Program-made: the position numbers and the translations under genes
Shown: piece after piece, positions 18,694 through 26,412 of the stretch
Layout: each line of letters begins with the position of its first letter
Numbering within the stretch: the first letter of the stretch is position 1
Source of the DNA: an uncultured Methylophilaceae bacterium
Lineage (GTDB): Bacteria; Pseudomonadota; Gammaproteobacteria; Burkholderiales; Methylophilaceae
Length of the DNA: 41,808 nt
NCBI GenBank assembly: GCA_903834185.1
Contig: CAILHX010000022.1
Span: 1-41,808, forward strand
Direction: 5' to 3'
Notes under the pieces: model-generated
Databases searched by the model: none
Told to the model about the DNA's origin: nothing
What the model saw: only the letters and a program-made list of their open reading frames with translations

Positions 18694-19737
18694 TTAGTGG
18701 TTACTCGCCCTGCTCGCAAGCCACGCCACTGCATAGGCAGGGGCGTACATGGCGGCGCTATCGGCAGCTTCACCTGCCACCAGATCGGCAAAATCCACAT
18801 AAGGACGTCCGCTTTTTTGCGCGATCTGCTTCACGATTGTGCGCCCAACTCCGGCACCGACCACAGGGGCATCGTCTGGCAGCGCAGCAGCCACGGTTTT
18901 CACGGCTGCGGTCAAGTCCTGCAACTGCGCGCTGGCGATAAAATGTGCCAGCGCCTGCCATGCCAGCAGCGGCGCATCCTCGACATCATGCCCTACCATG
19001 CGCGCCAGCCTGCGCGCACTCTCCAGCGGCGATTTCCCCTTGCCGTCGGCGCTGTCGCTTATGTCATGCGCTGCATCCAGTTTGCCGGTGAGCCGGTACA
19101 CATCCGCCATGGTGGCAAAATGTTCGGCGGCGATGCGCTGCATCTGCCCGTTGAACGGCACGCGCTGCACCACCGCCATCACCGGCGTGCGTATCAGCCC
19201 GCTGTAGACCAATTCTCCCGTGCCTAATCTTGCGGCGTCAGTCATGCCTTGCGCTTGCGGCTTGCCGTTCTGCACGGCAACGATATCGGTGGTGGTGCTG
19301 CCCATATCCACCAGCAAGCCCTGCGGTAATGCCCGGGCGATGAAGTGGCTGCTGGCCAGCCAGTTGGCGGAAGCGATGCAGGAGGTATGTTGCGCGACTT
19401 GTGCTGCTTTGATCAAACCCGACTCCCCGGCATAGTACTGGAGACGAACACCGGGCAGATACTGCTGCATGGCAGTACTGATTGCAAGTACGCCGTCATG
19501 CCTTGAAGCGAAGATATCTGCCAGCTCGCCGGTCATGGTGATGGCATGATGTGAGGCATTACCGAGTGTGCTTACTGCCGTTTCAACCGCCCTGCTCAGC
19601 CGCTCCATGCCATGCCATAACGGGCAGGGGAATTGTTCCAGCGCCAGTGCGTTGCCTGCGGCATCCACACGGGCGACTTTAAGATGTGCGCCACCGACAT
19701 CCCAGCCCAGAATGTCAGAGCTTGGTCGTGATGACAT
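18694..19737 (-). CDS. H4MPT-linked C1 pathway protein, hydantoinase/oxoprolinase family (MfnF-like)
   Basis: 347 aa. An ASKHA-fold ATPase-like core: GWDVGGAHLKVA at residues 11-22, LVDMGSTTTDIVAV in the middle, and AGVGRTIV near the end. This matches the family annotated as H4MPT-linked C1 transfer pathway protein. Its archaeal relative MfnF joins the aminomethylfuran unit to the gamma-glutamyltyramine unit in methanofuran synthesis. A matching role in methylofuran synthesis is inferred from homology and context. The start overlaps the stop of the ATP-grasp gene by 23 bp, so the two are probably translated together. Confidence 0.88.
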   Translation of the reverse strand: MSSRPSSDILGWDVGGAHLKVARVDAAGNALALEQFPCPLWHGMERLSRAVETAVSTLGNASHHAITMTGELADIFASRHDGVLAISTAMQQYLPGVRLQYYAGESGLIKAAQVAQHTSCIASANWLASSHFIARALPQGLLVDMGSTTTDIVAVQNGKPQAQGMTDAARLGTGELVYSGLIRTPVMAVVQRVPFNGQMQRIAAEHFATMADVYRLTGKLDAAHDISDSADGKGKSPLESARRLARMVGHDVEDAPLLAWQALAHFIASAQLQDLTAAVKTVAAALPDDAPVVGAGVGRTIVKQIAQKSGRPYVDFADLVAGEAADSAAMYAPAYAVAWLASRASNH

Positions 19738-20692
19738 TGCGTTGCAGGTGTGCGGTATTCATAGGCCGATTATAGAACAAGTCCAGTACCAGCCTGGCCA
19801 CGTTCAATCCTGTGGCCTCGGCCAGACCTGCGTAGGAAGTCGTGAGGCGCGGGTTGATCTCAAGCACGGTGATGTCGCGCTTATTCACCATCACATCCAC
19901 GCCCACATAACCCGATAATCCGGGTAGTGCGGTCGCGATACCCTGCGCGATATCGTCAAACGCGTTCCAGTGCTGCGCCATGCCGTTGACCACACTGCCG
20001 CCGTATACAAATTGATTGTGATGCACTTCCACCACCTGCCGGTTGCAACTCAACAGCCAGGCTTTGCCGTTGTTGCACAACATCGAAATACTGGCCGCAG
20101 TACCCGGTTCAAAAGGCTGTATGACATGCGAAGCAGCGCGGCCTTCCCGTAACCATTCCTGCATCTGCGCAAAGTTATCGAAGCAACGCGTATCCTGGCA
20201 GCCTGCGCCAATGTCCGGTTTCGCCACATAGCGCGGCAAGTCGGCAGGCGCCTGTTGCGGTTGCCAGGTGCTCACCACCGGGATGCGAAGTGCCGCCAGT
20301 GTTTGCGCCGTGGCGTATTTGCTGGCGGCGACGCGTACTGCTTGGGCCGTGCAGCCTATTAGTCTGGCGGGCGGTACCAGAGCCGTCATCCTCTCCAGCA
20401 CGCCATCGGTTTCAGGCGCGATCAGCCACACCAGATCGGCATTCCTGATGCAGCGTTGCCATATACCCCACGGCTCATTACTTACTTCCATCACCGATAC
20501 CGGCAATTCCAGCGGCGGTAAACGAGCATCGCGGGTGGTGCTGATTTGTACTTCGTGCGTGGCAAGCAGATCCGTCAGCAATGACTCCAGCATCAACCCG
20601 CCCTCGCGCGCGAGTGATGGCGGAAGCTCTGCATTGTATAATCCGCCGCCAGTGATGAATTCGCAGACAAAAATTTCGGGTTTCTTAGCCAT
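19715..20692 (-). CDS. ATP-grasp ligase, MfnD-like
   Basis: About 325 aa from ATG 20692 (MAKKPEIFVCEFITGGGL); an in-frame ATG at 20701 is an alternative. The ATP-grasp features are KYATAQTLAALRIPV, YVAKPDIGAGCQD and VLEINPRLTTSYAG. Methanogen MfnD, also ATP-grasp, ligates glutamate to tyramine in methanofuran. A related ligase step, probably on tyrosine or glutamate of methylofuran, is a reasonable inference. It is first in the minus-strand run and overlaps the next gene by 23 bp. Its 5' end overlaps the divergent HisA-like gene. Confidence 0.85.
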   Translation of the reverse strand: MAKKPEIFVCEFITGGGLYNAELPPSLAREGGLMLESLLTDLLATHEVQISTTRDARLPPLELPVSVMEVSNEPWGIWQRCIRNADLVWLIAPETDGVLERMTALVPPARLIGCTAQAVRVAASKYATAQTLAALRIPVVSTWQPQQAPADLPRYVAKPDIGAGCQDTRCFDNFAQMQEWLREGRAASHVIQPFEPGTAASISMLCNNGKAWLLSCNRQVVEVHHNQFVYGGSVVNGMAQHWNAFDDIAQGIATALPGLSGYVGVDVMVNKRDITVLEINPRLTTSYAGLAEATGLNVARLVLDLFYNRPMNTAHLQRNVITTKL

Positions 20693-21416
20693 TCCGGTCA
20701 TAGATCTGATGGGTGGTGAAGTGGTACACGGCATGGGCGGAAAACGCGACAGCTACCGCCCTATCCGCTCCAGCCTGTGCCAAACATCCAAGCCGCTGGA
20801 TGTGGTGCGCGCCTTGAGCGAATTATACCCAAAGTCACCTTCAAAGTCGGGCGGCCCCACGCTCTACATCGCCGACCTGGACGCGATACGCGGTAGCGGC
20901 AGCCATCTGCAAACCGTCACCCTGCTACGCGAACATTTCCCTGACCTGGAGATATGGCTGGATGCAGGCATCTCCAGCCTGGAGCAATGGCAACCCTGGC
21001 AGCAACTGGGGGTTCATTGCGTGGTGGGGAGCGAAAGCCAGCATGAGTTGCAGGCCACACTGGCATTGCTGGACGGGGTTGAACAGCCGCTATTGTCGTT
21101 GGATTTTGTGCCAGGCGAAGCATGTGACCAACTGCATGACCCGGCAGGGTTGCTGGCGCACCCCGAATCGTGGCCACAGCGCATCATTACCATGACGCTG
21201 GGCAAAGTGGGCAGCAACGCCGGACCGGATCTGGGTGCATTAAACTCCGTGCAGCAACAAGCGCCGCTTCACCATCTGTATGCCGCAGGCGGCGTACGCG
21301 ATATTGCCGACCTTACGGCTTTGAGGGATGCGGGAGCGGCAGGAGCACTGCTGGCAAGCGCGCTGCATAACGGCAATATCACCGCGGCTGATCTGGATAC
21401 ATTTATCCATGGCTGA
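20655..21416 (+). CDS. HisA-like TIM-barrel protein in the C1 cofactor cluster
   Basis: About 253 aa from ATG 20655 (MNSQTKISGFLAIPVIDL). It is not the histidine biosynthesis HisA, since no his gene is nearby, but it keeps the IPVIDL.GG opening with the first catalytic-type Asp, a second Asp in LLSLDF, and the phosphate-binding AGGVRD and GALLASALH segments. HisA-like genes of this kind occur in bacterial H4MPT/methylofuran islands; the reaction is not established to my knowledge. The start is forced upstream of IPVIDL, so the gene overlaps the 5' end of the divergent ATP-grasp gene by about 38 bp. A start further upstream in frame is not supported. Confidence 0.82.
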   Translation: MNSQTKISGFLAIPVIDLMGGEVVHGMGGKRDSYRPIRSSLCQTSKPLDVVRALSELYPKSPSKSGGPTLYIADLDAIRGSGSHLQTVTLLREHFPDLEIWLDAGISSLEQWQPWQQLGVHCVVGSESQHELQATLALLDGVEQPLLSLDFVPGEACDQLHDPAGLLAHPESWPQRIITMTLGKVGSNAGPDLGALNSVQQQAPLHHLYAAGGVRDIADLTALRDAGAAGALLASALHNGNITAADLDTFIHG

Positions 21417-21530
21417 CCAGCCTGCGCTTGAAATTATCGGTTATTTTGTTTTATGATTTAAGCCCGATTCAACTTCATTATTTGCAACATATATTTCCGA
21501 GAAATTCACCTCGTATAACGGAGATCGATA

Positions 21531-21713
21531 ATGCAAAACAATAGCACTTTGGTCAATTGCCCATACTGCAGCGCTCTCAATCCATACTTTGTCATAGATT
21601 CCTACGGCTGGCTTAAATTGAGTTGTTCGACCTACCCTTGTTACAAACGATTCGAAGCCGACATTCAGGCAGGGAAAGTGATCGCCACAAGAAAGCTGGA
21701 CGAACCCGGTTAG
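21531..21713 (+). CDS. Small zinc-ribbon-like protein
   Basis: 60 aa. A strong ribosome binding site (ACGGAGATCGATA) precedes ATG 21531. CPYCSALNPYFV followed by CSTYPCYKRF gives a C-x2-C...C-x4-C arrangement that could bind zinc. The C-terminal third is charged. No known family recognised. Confidence 0.7.
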   Translation: MQNNSTLVNCPYCSALNPYFVIDSYGWLKLSCSTYPCYKRFEADIQAGKVIATRKLDEPG

Positions 21714-21766
21714 CCCAAAGGGCGCAACCGCTTGCAGTACGCCCTGCGGGCTGATTAAAATGATCC

Positions 21767-22213
21767 ATGAAATTTATCAAAGCCAACCTTTGCGACATCC
21801 CCGAGCTGGTTGAATTATTGGAGACTCTTTTTGAGCAGGAGGCAGAGTTTGAACCCAATTCAGAAGCCCAAAGCAAAGCTCTTGGCAAAATCATTCCTGA
21901 TCCGAAGATTGGCATAGTTTTGGTTGCCAGGGCTGATAAAAAAATATTGGCAATGGTTAATCTGCTATTTACGGAATCAACCGCCCTAGGCTCTAAAGTA
22001 GCCATTCTTGAGGATATGGTAGTTCTGGCCGAATCCAGGGGTAAGGGCATCGGCTCGCAGTTGGTTGATTTTGCGATTTGCGAAGCAAAAAAAGCGGGCT
22101 GTAAAAGAATTACCTTACTAACGGATATTGAAAATACCAAAGCCCAGTCTTTTTATCAAAAGAAAGGCTTTGTGAAATCCAGGATGACTCCCTATAGGCT
22201 TTTACTGGATTAG
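21767..22213 (+). CDS. GNAT-family N-acetyltransferase
   Basis: 148 aa. Typical GNAT fold order: beta1-helix (IKANLCDIPELVELLETLF), the central LEDMVVLAESRGKGIGSQLVDFA acetyl-CoA motif A with R/Q-x-x-G-x-G/A, then NTKAQSFYQKKGFVKS motif B. Acetylates an unknown amine substrate. Base composition is a little more AT-rich than the C1 genes around it, which may indicate separate acquisition. It lies 53 bp after the small zinc-ribbon gene. Confidence 0.9.
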   Translation: MKFIKANLCDIPELVELLETLFEQEAEFEPNSEAQSKALGKIIPDPKIGIVLVARADKKILAMVNLLFTESTALGSKVAILEDMVVLAESRGKGIGSQLVDFAICEAKKAGCKRITLLTDIENTKAQSFYQKKGFVKSRMTPYRLLLD

Positions 22214-22233
22214 ACAGGACGGAAAGCCGGATT

Positions 22234-22545
22234 TCAGGCTGCCAGGGATAGTACCAGCTTCAACAGCCCGGGAAAACGCTGCTCAATATCTTCTGTACGT
22301 ACCACATTCCGGTTTTCCACGCCTTTTTTCGTGGTACGGATCAACCCCGCCTCACGCAAGGTGCGAAAGTGATGCGACAGGGTCGATTTGGCCATGTCCG
22401 GACATGGCGCAGCTTCGGAACAGGACATGCAACTCTGCTCCTGCATCAGGCTGCGCATGATGCGCAGACGCATAGGGTCGGCCAACGCCTGAAGCACGCC
22501 TTCCAGGGTTAAGTCTTCCATCGCCGGGTGTACGAATTGAACCAT
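22234..22545 (-). CDS. ArsR-family transcriptional regulator
   Basis: 103 aa winged-helix repressor. ALADPMRLRIMRSL opens the domain, and KSTLSHHFRTLREAGLI is the recognition helix region. An insertion with three Cys (SCMSCSEAAPCPD) precedes the recognition helix and could sense a metal or oxidant. It is divergent from the SDR oxidoreductase, with palindromes between them, so it most likely controls that gene and itself. Confidence 0.9.
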   Translation of the reverse strand: MVQFVHPAMEDLTLEGVLQALADPMRLRIMRSLMQEQSCMSCSEAAPCPDMAKSTLSHHFRTLREAGLIRTTKKGVENRNVVRTEDIEQRFPGLLKLVLSLAA

Positions 22546-22586
22546 GAATGAATATTAACATTCATGCTGACATGGTACAATTGTAC
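22544..22586. promoter_or_regulatory. Operator-like palindromes between arsR-type gene and SDR
   Basis: ATGAATG (22544-22550)/CATTCAT (22559-22565) is a 7-bp-arm inverted repeat overlapping the regulator start codon, and resembles ArsR-family operators. GTACAATTGTAC (22575-22586) is a perfect 12-bp palindrome 10 bp further on. Either or both could be the repressor site for the divergent pair. Confidence 0.55.
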
Positions 22587-22679
22587 AATAATAATGTACT
22601 AACGAACTATATCGGTTCACGACTTTTTGGATTACAGATTTTTTTTCAACTTCACAACTTATTCATATTGGAGAACAGC

Positions 22680-23432
22680 ATGACAAAGAAACTGGAAGGC
22701 AAGGTAGCAGTAGTGACAGGCGCATCCAAAGGCATAGGTGCGGCGATTGCCAAAGCACTGGCAAGCGAAGGCGCATCGGTGGTGGTGAATTATGCATCCA
22801 GCAAAAACGGAGCGGATGCAACGGTGACGGAAATCACCGGCAAAGGCGGTAAAGCAGTTGCGGTGCAGGGCGATGTTTCCAAACAGGCGGACATCACCAG
22901 GCTATTCGCGGAAACCAAAAAGGCCTATGGTCATGTGGATATTCTGGTGAACAACGCCGGTATTTATGATTTTGCGCCACTGGAACAGATCACTGAAGAA
23001 CATTTCCATAAGCAATTCAATCTGAACGTGCTGGGCCTGCTGCTGTCCACGAAAGAAGCTCTCACGCTGTTTCCGGCAACAGGCGGCAGCGTCATTAACA
23101 TCAGCTCTGCAGTGACCACATTGCTGCCGCCCAACTCTGCCGTTTACACGGCAACCAAAGGGGCGGTGGATGCCTTGACAGGAGTATTGGCCAAAGAACT
23201 GGGTGCGCGCAGGATAAGAGTGAATGCCATCAACCCCGGTCTGATTGCCACTGAAGGCACGAATTCCGCCGGGTTTGCTGAAGGCGATATGAAGACATGG
23301 TTTGAAACGACTGCGCCATTGGGCCGTATCGGCCAGGTGGATGACATCGCCCCTACAGCGGTGTATCTGGCTTCGGAAGATTCAAAATACATCACCGGCG
23401 AGACCATCGAGATTGCCGGCGGAATGCGCTAG
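22680..23432 (+). CDS. SDR-family NAD(P)-dependent oxidoreductase
   Basis: 250 aa classical short-chain dehydrogenase. Cofactor motif TGASKGIGAAIA, NNAG structural motif, the catalytic Ser of NISSAV, and YTATKGA with Tyr and Lys. The C-terminal substrate loop is followed by SKYITGETIEIAGGMR. Substrate unknown; the closest type is glucose 1-dehydrogenase/3-oxoacyl reductase-like. Start 22680 follows a GGAGAAC site, and the longer upstream frame through the operator region is rejected. Control by the divergent ArsR-type regulator is inferred. Confidence 0.92.
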   Translation: MTKKLEGKVAVVTGASKGIGAAIAKALASEGASVVVNYASSKNGADATVTEITGKGGKAVAVQGDVSKQADITRLFAETKKAYGHVDILVNNAGIYDFAPLEQITEEHFHKQFNLNVLGLLLSTKEALTLFPATGGSVINISSAVTTLLPPNSAVYTATKGAVDALTGVLAKELGARRIRVNAINPGLIATEGTNSAGFAEGDMKTWFETTAPLGRIGQVDDIAPTAVYLASEDSKYITGETIEIAGGMR

Positions 23433-23443
23433 GCATTCATGAT

Positions 23444-23477
23444 TCCGTCATTCAGCCTGTTGCCGCTGAATGACGGA
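23444..23477. terminator. Long hairpin between convergent genes
   Basis: TCCGTCATTCAGC (23444-23456) and GCTGAATGACGGA (23465-23477) form a perfect 13-bp stem with an 8-nt loop. No T-run follows on either side, so it may end transcription of both convergent genes with Rho, or be a REP-like element. Confidence 0.6.
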
Positions 23478-23530
23478 TACCTGCATCACAGGCTTAGCGC
23501 ATCGTTACCACGCGAACAGTATCTTGATGC

Positions 23531-24322
23531 CTAAAAGTGCATTTCATATTCAAAGTGCACCCTTGCGGCGTTGCTGGCTGCAGCATCACTGATGCCGTGG
23601 TAAAAGGCAACCTGGTAATTCAGATGACCGAACAGTTTGCCGTAGATAGCCGGACCGATATAGTGCTCCTGCTGGTCGAAGTGCCCCAGCTGCCGTCTCT
23701 GCCCCAAATCACTTTGCAATTCCACGCCGGGCTGGAAATATTCGTTATACCGGTAACGCGTATTCCACAACAGACTGAAATCCGGACCGCCGCTGGCAGA
23801 GTACTTGCCTACGTCCTGGCTGAAACCGAGATTGACGGTATGGGTGAGCTTGCCGGAGTCCTTTTGCAGCAGTAATTTTACTTCCAGCGAATCCGGTGAA
23901 CTATCCTGAGTAGCAAAGCCATAGGCCGCAAGAATACCGGCATCCATCCAGTACTCGCCGGTTTCCACTAACTGATAACGCGCTTCGACCTCGCGCGCAT
24001 CCAGATGAAAGCCGCCGCCGGGATCCTGCGAATATTGACCGCTGACTTCTACCGTCAGCCTCGGCAGAATCCCTGCTTCCAGAATCAATTCGCCGGTCTG
24101 TGCGTTGTCCTTGGCCGGATCGGCATCGAACGAACGCGCCGCGTTGACTTCAAAAGCGAATTCCCGATAATCGGTATTCGGTGAATACACCTCATCCAGG
24201 CCGAACGCAGCGCACTGGCTCGCCACCGTGTTGAGTGCGATGAAAGATGCACCGCATAGCGTGCGCAGCAGCAATTTCTTGTTGTACATATTTTCCATGA
24301 TGTTCAAGGTTGATTTTGGCAT
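23531..24322 (-). CDS. Predicted outer-membrane beta-barrel protein
   Basis: 263 aa. A signal peptide (about residues 12-40, ending near SQCAAFG) is followed by alternating aromatic-rich strands and polar turns, ending HFEYEMHF with a C-terminal Phe. This is the signature of a beta-barrel assembled by the BAM complex. It begins 3 bp after the cupredoxin-like gene, so the two are an operon. The preceding Fur-like boxes suggest an iron-linked role, perhaps a channel. The start could be at 24298 or 24289 instead; no site has a good ribosome binding site. Confidence 0.72.
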   Translation of the reverse strand: MPKSTLNIMENMYNKKLLLRTLCGASFIALNTVASQCAAFGLDEVYSPNTDYREFAFEVNAARSFDADPAKDNAQTGELILEAGILPRLTVEVSGQYSQDPGGGFHLDAREVEARYQLVETGEYWMDAGILAAYGFATQDSSPDSLEVKLLLQKDSGKLTHTVNLGFSQDVGKYSASGGPDFSLLWNTRYRYNEYFQPGVELQSDLGQRRQLGHFDQQEHYIGPAIYGKLFGHLNYQVAFYHGISDAAASNAARVHFEYEMHF

Positions 24323-24325
24323 GAT

Positions 24326-24652
24326 TTATTTTGCGACAATGGCCCCCTTGGATTCGGGTTTGAAGTCGTTGAAAAAACCATAGCTGCCTGCATCAAGCGG
24401 GCCGATAAAGATGAATATCTCGCTGTTGGCAGTGATCACCTTTTCGCGATTGAGGTCGCTACTCTCGAATTCCGCCGGGATGGCATCCTGGTTCTTCACG
24501 ACAAGCCTGATTTTCTTGCCTGCAGGTACGGATAGTTGAGCGGGCGAGAACTGGCTGTTCTTGATGGTGATGACGTAATCATCGGCCTGGGCAGTAGCAG
24601 CGAACATCAGGCCGAGCGACAGTATCAACAGATTGGAGCAACTTCTTTTCAT
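24326..24652 (-). CDS. Periplasmic cupredoxin-fold protein without copper ligands
   Basis: 108 aa from ATG 24652. The signal peptide (MKRSCSNLLILSLGLMFAAT, cleaved after AQA) is followed by a cupredoxin fold: YVITIKNSQFSPAQLSVPAG, then VVKNQDAIPAEFES, and DAGSYGFFNDF. The mature part has no His, Cys or Met, so the classic type I copper site is absent. Proteins of this Cupredoxin_1-like type often accompany iron permeases. Two Fur-like boxes lie upstream. The frame extends to 24769, but those residues cover the Fur boxes and are not counted. Confidence 0.8.
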   Translation of the reverse strand: MKRSCSNLLILSLGLMFAATAQADDYVITIKNSQFSPAQLSVPAGKKIRLVVKNQDAIPAEFESSDLNREKVITANSEIFIFIGPLDAGSYGFFNDFKPESKGAIVAK

Positions 24653-24679
24653 GATTGATGACCTTTCACAGAGATCGCA

Positions 24680-24727
24680 ATTGAGACTTATTCTCAATTT
24701 TATGTAAATGATAATGGTTCTCATTAT
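24680..24727 (-). promoter_or_regulatory. Two Fur-like boxes upstream of the cupredoxin gene
   Basis: ATTGAGACTTATTCTCAAT (24680-24698) is a palindrome with perfect 7-bp arms. GATAATGGTTCTCATTAT (24710-24727) resembles the Fur consensus GATAATGATAATCATTATC. Both lie within 80 bp of the cupredoxin start, so iron repression of that operon is likely. Confidence 0.65.
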
Positions 24728-24783
24728 GAAAGTCAACACCATTGATTGAGTAATTTGCGAATATGCCAAAAAGCGGCGGACAT

Positions 24784-24811
24784 AAAAAAAGCGGCTTACG
24801 CCGCTTTTTTT
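24784..24811 (-). terminator. Rho-independent terminator after fae
   Basis: AAGCGGC/TTAC/GCCGCTT hairpin (arms around 24791-24804) flanked by A7 and T7. On the minus strand it ends fae, 40 bp after its stop; it is symmetric enough to work both ways. Confidence 0.85.
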
Positions 24812-24845
24812 ATTGCCATTTATTTAATCGCAGGAATACAGATGA

Positions 24846-25418
24846 TTAATTATCTTCTGCACGTCTGCTGATTGCCGGGCCTTTAGCCTGGAATGGGTGA
24901 GCGTAAGCAGGGTCGGTATACTTCTTCAGTACTTCGCCCACTTTAGGTTCACGTGCGATGGCGCTCTTCAGCGCTTGCTTCACCGCTTGATAGTTCCATT
25001 CCTGCACGCGGTCATCCATATCGGCACGATGGTCGATGAACACACCTACGCAGATGAATACGTCTTCTGCTTCATTTTGCGGAATGGTACCGTCAGCAAC
25101 GCAATCCATCACTGCCATTGCCACAGCGCGCTGGGCGGGGCCGAACATCTGGATTGCCTGTTTGCCGTTCTTGATGGTCACCTTGTTGTACATCACGGTG
25201 GCAGGCTTGCACATCAGGTTGGGCGCAACCACGGCCAACAGGCCGTTAACGCCCCACTTCTGGTCGGTCAGGGTACGACAGAATGCATCTTCGGCTGCAC
25301 TGCCGCGTGGCCCGATAATGAGTTCAATGTGTGCCACATTCTTCAAGTCCAAACCGCCTTCAGGACGGTCCGCGATAACTAATGCTTCTCCTACTAGAAC
25401 GCGATCAATGACAGCCAT
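24846..25418 (-). CDS. fae: Formaldehyde-activating enzyme
   Basis: 190 aa. Condenses formaldehyde with H4MPT to methylene-H4MPT, the entry step of the pathway. Family features: VGEALV, VAHIELIIGPRGSAAEDAF with the conserved His30, LLAVVAPNL.CKPATVM.NKVTI, QAIQMFGPAQ.AVA.AV and a PF.A tail. The stretch between GEALV and AHI has 14 residues where the M. extorquens enzyme, as I recall it, has about 6. VGVFIDHRAD replaces the usual VGVFIHW, and the C-terminus is longer. It is last in the minus-strand run, after a 163-bp gap, so it may also have its own promoter. A terminator follows. Confidence 0.93.
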   Translation of the reverse strand: MAVIDRVLVGEALVIADRPEGGLDLKNVAHIELIIGPRGSAAEDAFCRTLTDQKWGVNGLLAVVAPNLMCKPATVMYNKVTIKNGKQAIQMFGPAQRAVAMAVMDCVADGTIPQNEAEDVFICVGVFIDHRADMDDRVQEWNYQAVKQALKSAIAREPKVGEVLKKYTDPAYAHPFQAKGPAISRRAEDN

Positions 25419-25429
25419 GTTGCTCTCCT

Positions 25430-25480
25430 CGAATTTGTTATCAAACAGCTAGCTTTAACAGCTAGATTAAGATGGAAATC
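25430..25480 (-). promoter_or_regulatory. fae upstream region with AGCTAG repeats
   Basis: AACAGCTAG occurs twice (25445-25453 and 25458-25466), around a CTAGCT palindromic core. The region sits 27-48 bp upstream of the fae start in the only sizeable gap (163 bp) of the operon. It could be a leader or operator for separate fae control; no clear promoter hexamers are called. Confidence 0.3.
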
Positions 25481-25581
25481 GTGCCGTTGTAAAATCTGGC
25501 CTGAATGACATTCTTACACATCAACCAGTACATTAGTCAACTGGACACGAAAAAAAAATGGTTTGGGTTCAACTTTTTTAC

Positions 25582-26400
25582 TCATTGCTTTAATTCTATG
25601 GCCAGCAGGGTGGCAACTGTCAGATCGGCACTGGTTCCGGGGTTGATTTTCCGTTGTTTCAGCTCGGTGTCGAACCTGAGCAAATCCCCCAGGTAGGTCT
25701 TGGGATTGGTGCAGGCCATCAACGCAACCAGATGCATCTCCGCTTGTTCCTGAACGTTTTTGGCAACAGCATCGCCATATTTTCTGGCAATGTGCGAATC
25801 CGGCAATTCCGAGAGTAAGGTCAGATAAGTCGCGGTGATCGCCCAGGTGGTATTGTTCCATTGTGCCAGCGCACCTTGATAGGCAGGCACGCCTATCCTG
25901 TATACATCGGCATAATCATATGCATACTGAAAGGCCACCCTGTCGCGCCCTGCTGCCACCTGCATTGCCCGGTACAAAGTACATAGCGGCTTGCCGGTTT
26001 TATTGGTGACATCATACAGATCAACCTTGCCCAGACCCGCCGGATTGGCACGCTGGATGGCGCGGTAGGCAAGTGAGGCATCCTCTACCGTGAGCGCACG
26101 CAGCACTTGGGGCAGCGGCAGACCGGTCTGCGCAGAGTGTATCAGTGGCGCAGCCAGCAGCACGATGCCGAGATTGGTATTGCAGCGCGTCAGATCCCAA
26201 CTGGCGGCAACCGCCTGATCGATGCGCTGACCTACCGTCAGCCCTGACCTTGCGATCTCGCCCGCAGCACCACGTGCAGCTTTGGCAAAATCTCCCACCG
26301 TCATGCCGTGGCCGTCAGCGAACACGTGCACATTGCCGGGTTTGATTGCCTCCAACTCGGCCAGACAAGCGTTCTCGAAAATTCTTTCGTACTCGTTCAT
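25582..26400 (-). CDS. H4MPT-cluster protein Orf7, CitG/triphosphoribosyl-dephospho-CoA synthase family
   Basis: 272 aa. Family motifs: CLAELEAIKPGNVHVFADGHGM near the N-terminus, NTNLGIVLLAAPL near residue 75, KVDLYDVTNKTGKPLCTLYR, and the C-terminal NPGTSADLTVATLLAIEL. CitG makes the prosthetic-group precursor of citrate lyase, but no citrate lyase gene is here. The orf7 group is characteristic of bacterial H4MPT islands and is probably involved in making a C1 cofactor; the exact reaction is not known to me. It lies 12 bp after orf5. Confidence 0.88.
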   Translation of the reverse strand: MNEYERIFENACLAELEAIKPGNVHVFADGHGMTVGDFAKAARGAAGEIARSGLTVGQRIDQAVAASWDLTRCNTNLGIVLLAAPLIHSAQTGLPLPQVLRALTVEDASLAYRAIQRANPAGLGKVDLYDVTNKTGKPLCTLYRAMQVAAGRDRVAFQYAYDYADVYRIGVPAYQGALAQWNNTTWAITATYLTLLSELPDSHIARKYGDAVAKNVQEQAEMHLVALMACTNPKTYLGDLLRFDTELKQRKINPGTSADLTVATLLAIELKQ

Positions 26401-26412
26401 CTCATTTAGCGT

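Noticed and set aside
20655-21416. Canonical hisA of histidine biosynthesis
   Set aside because: No his genes nearby; context and divergence from standard HisA favour the C1 cofactor cluster version.
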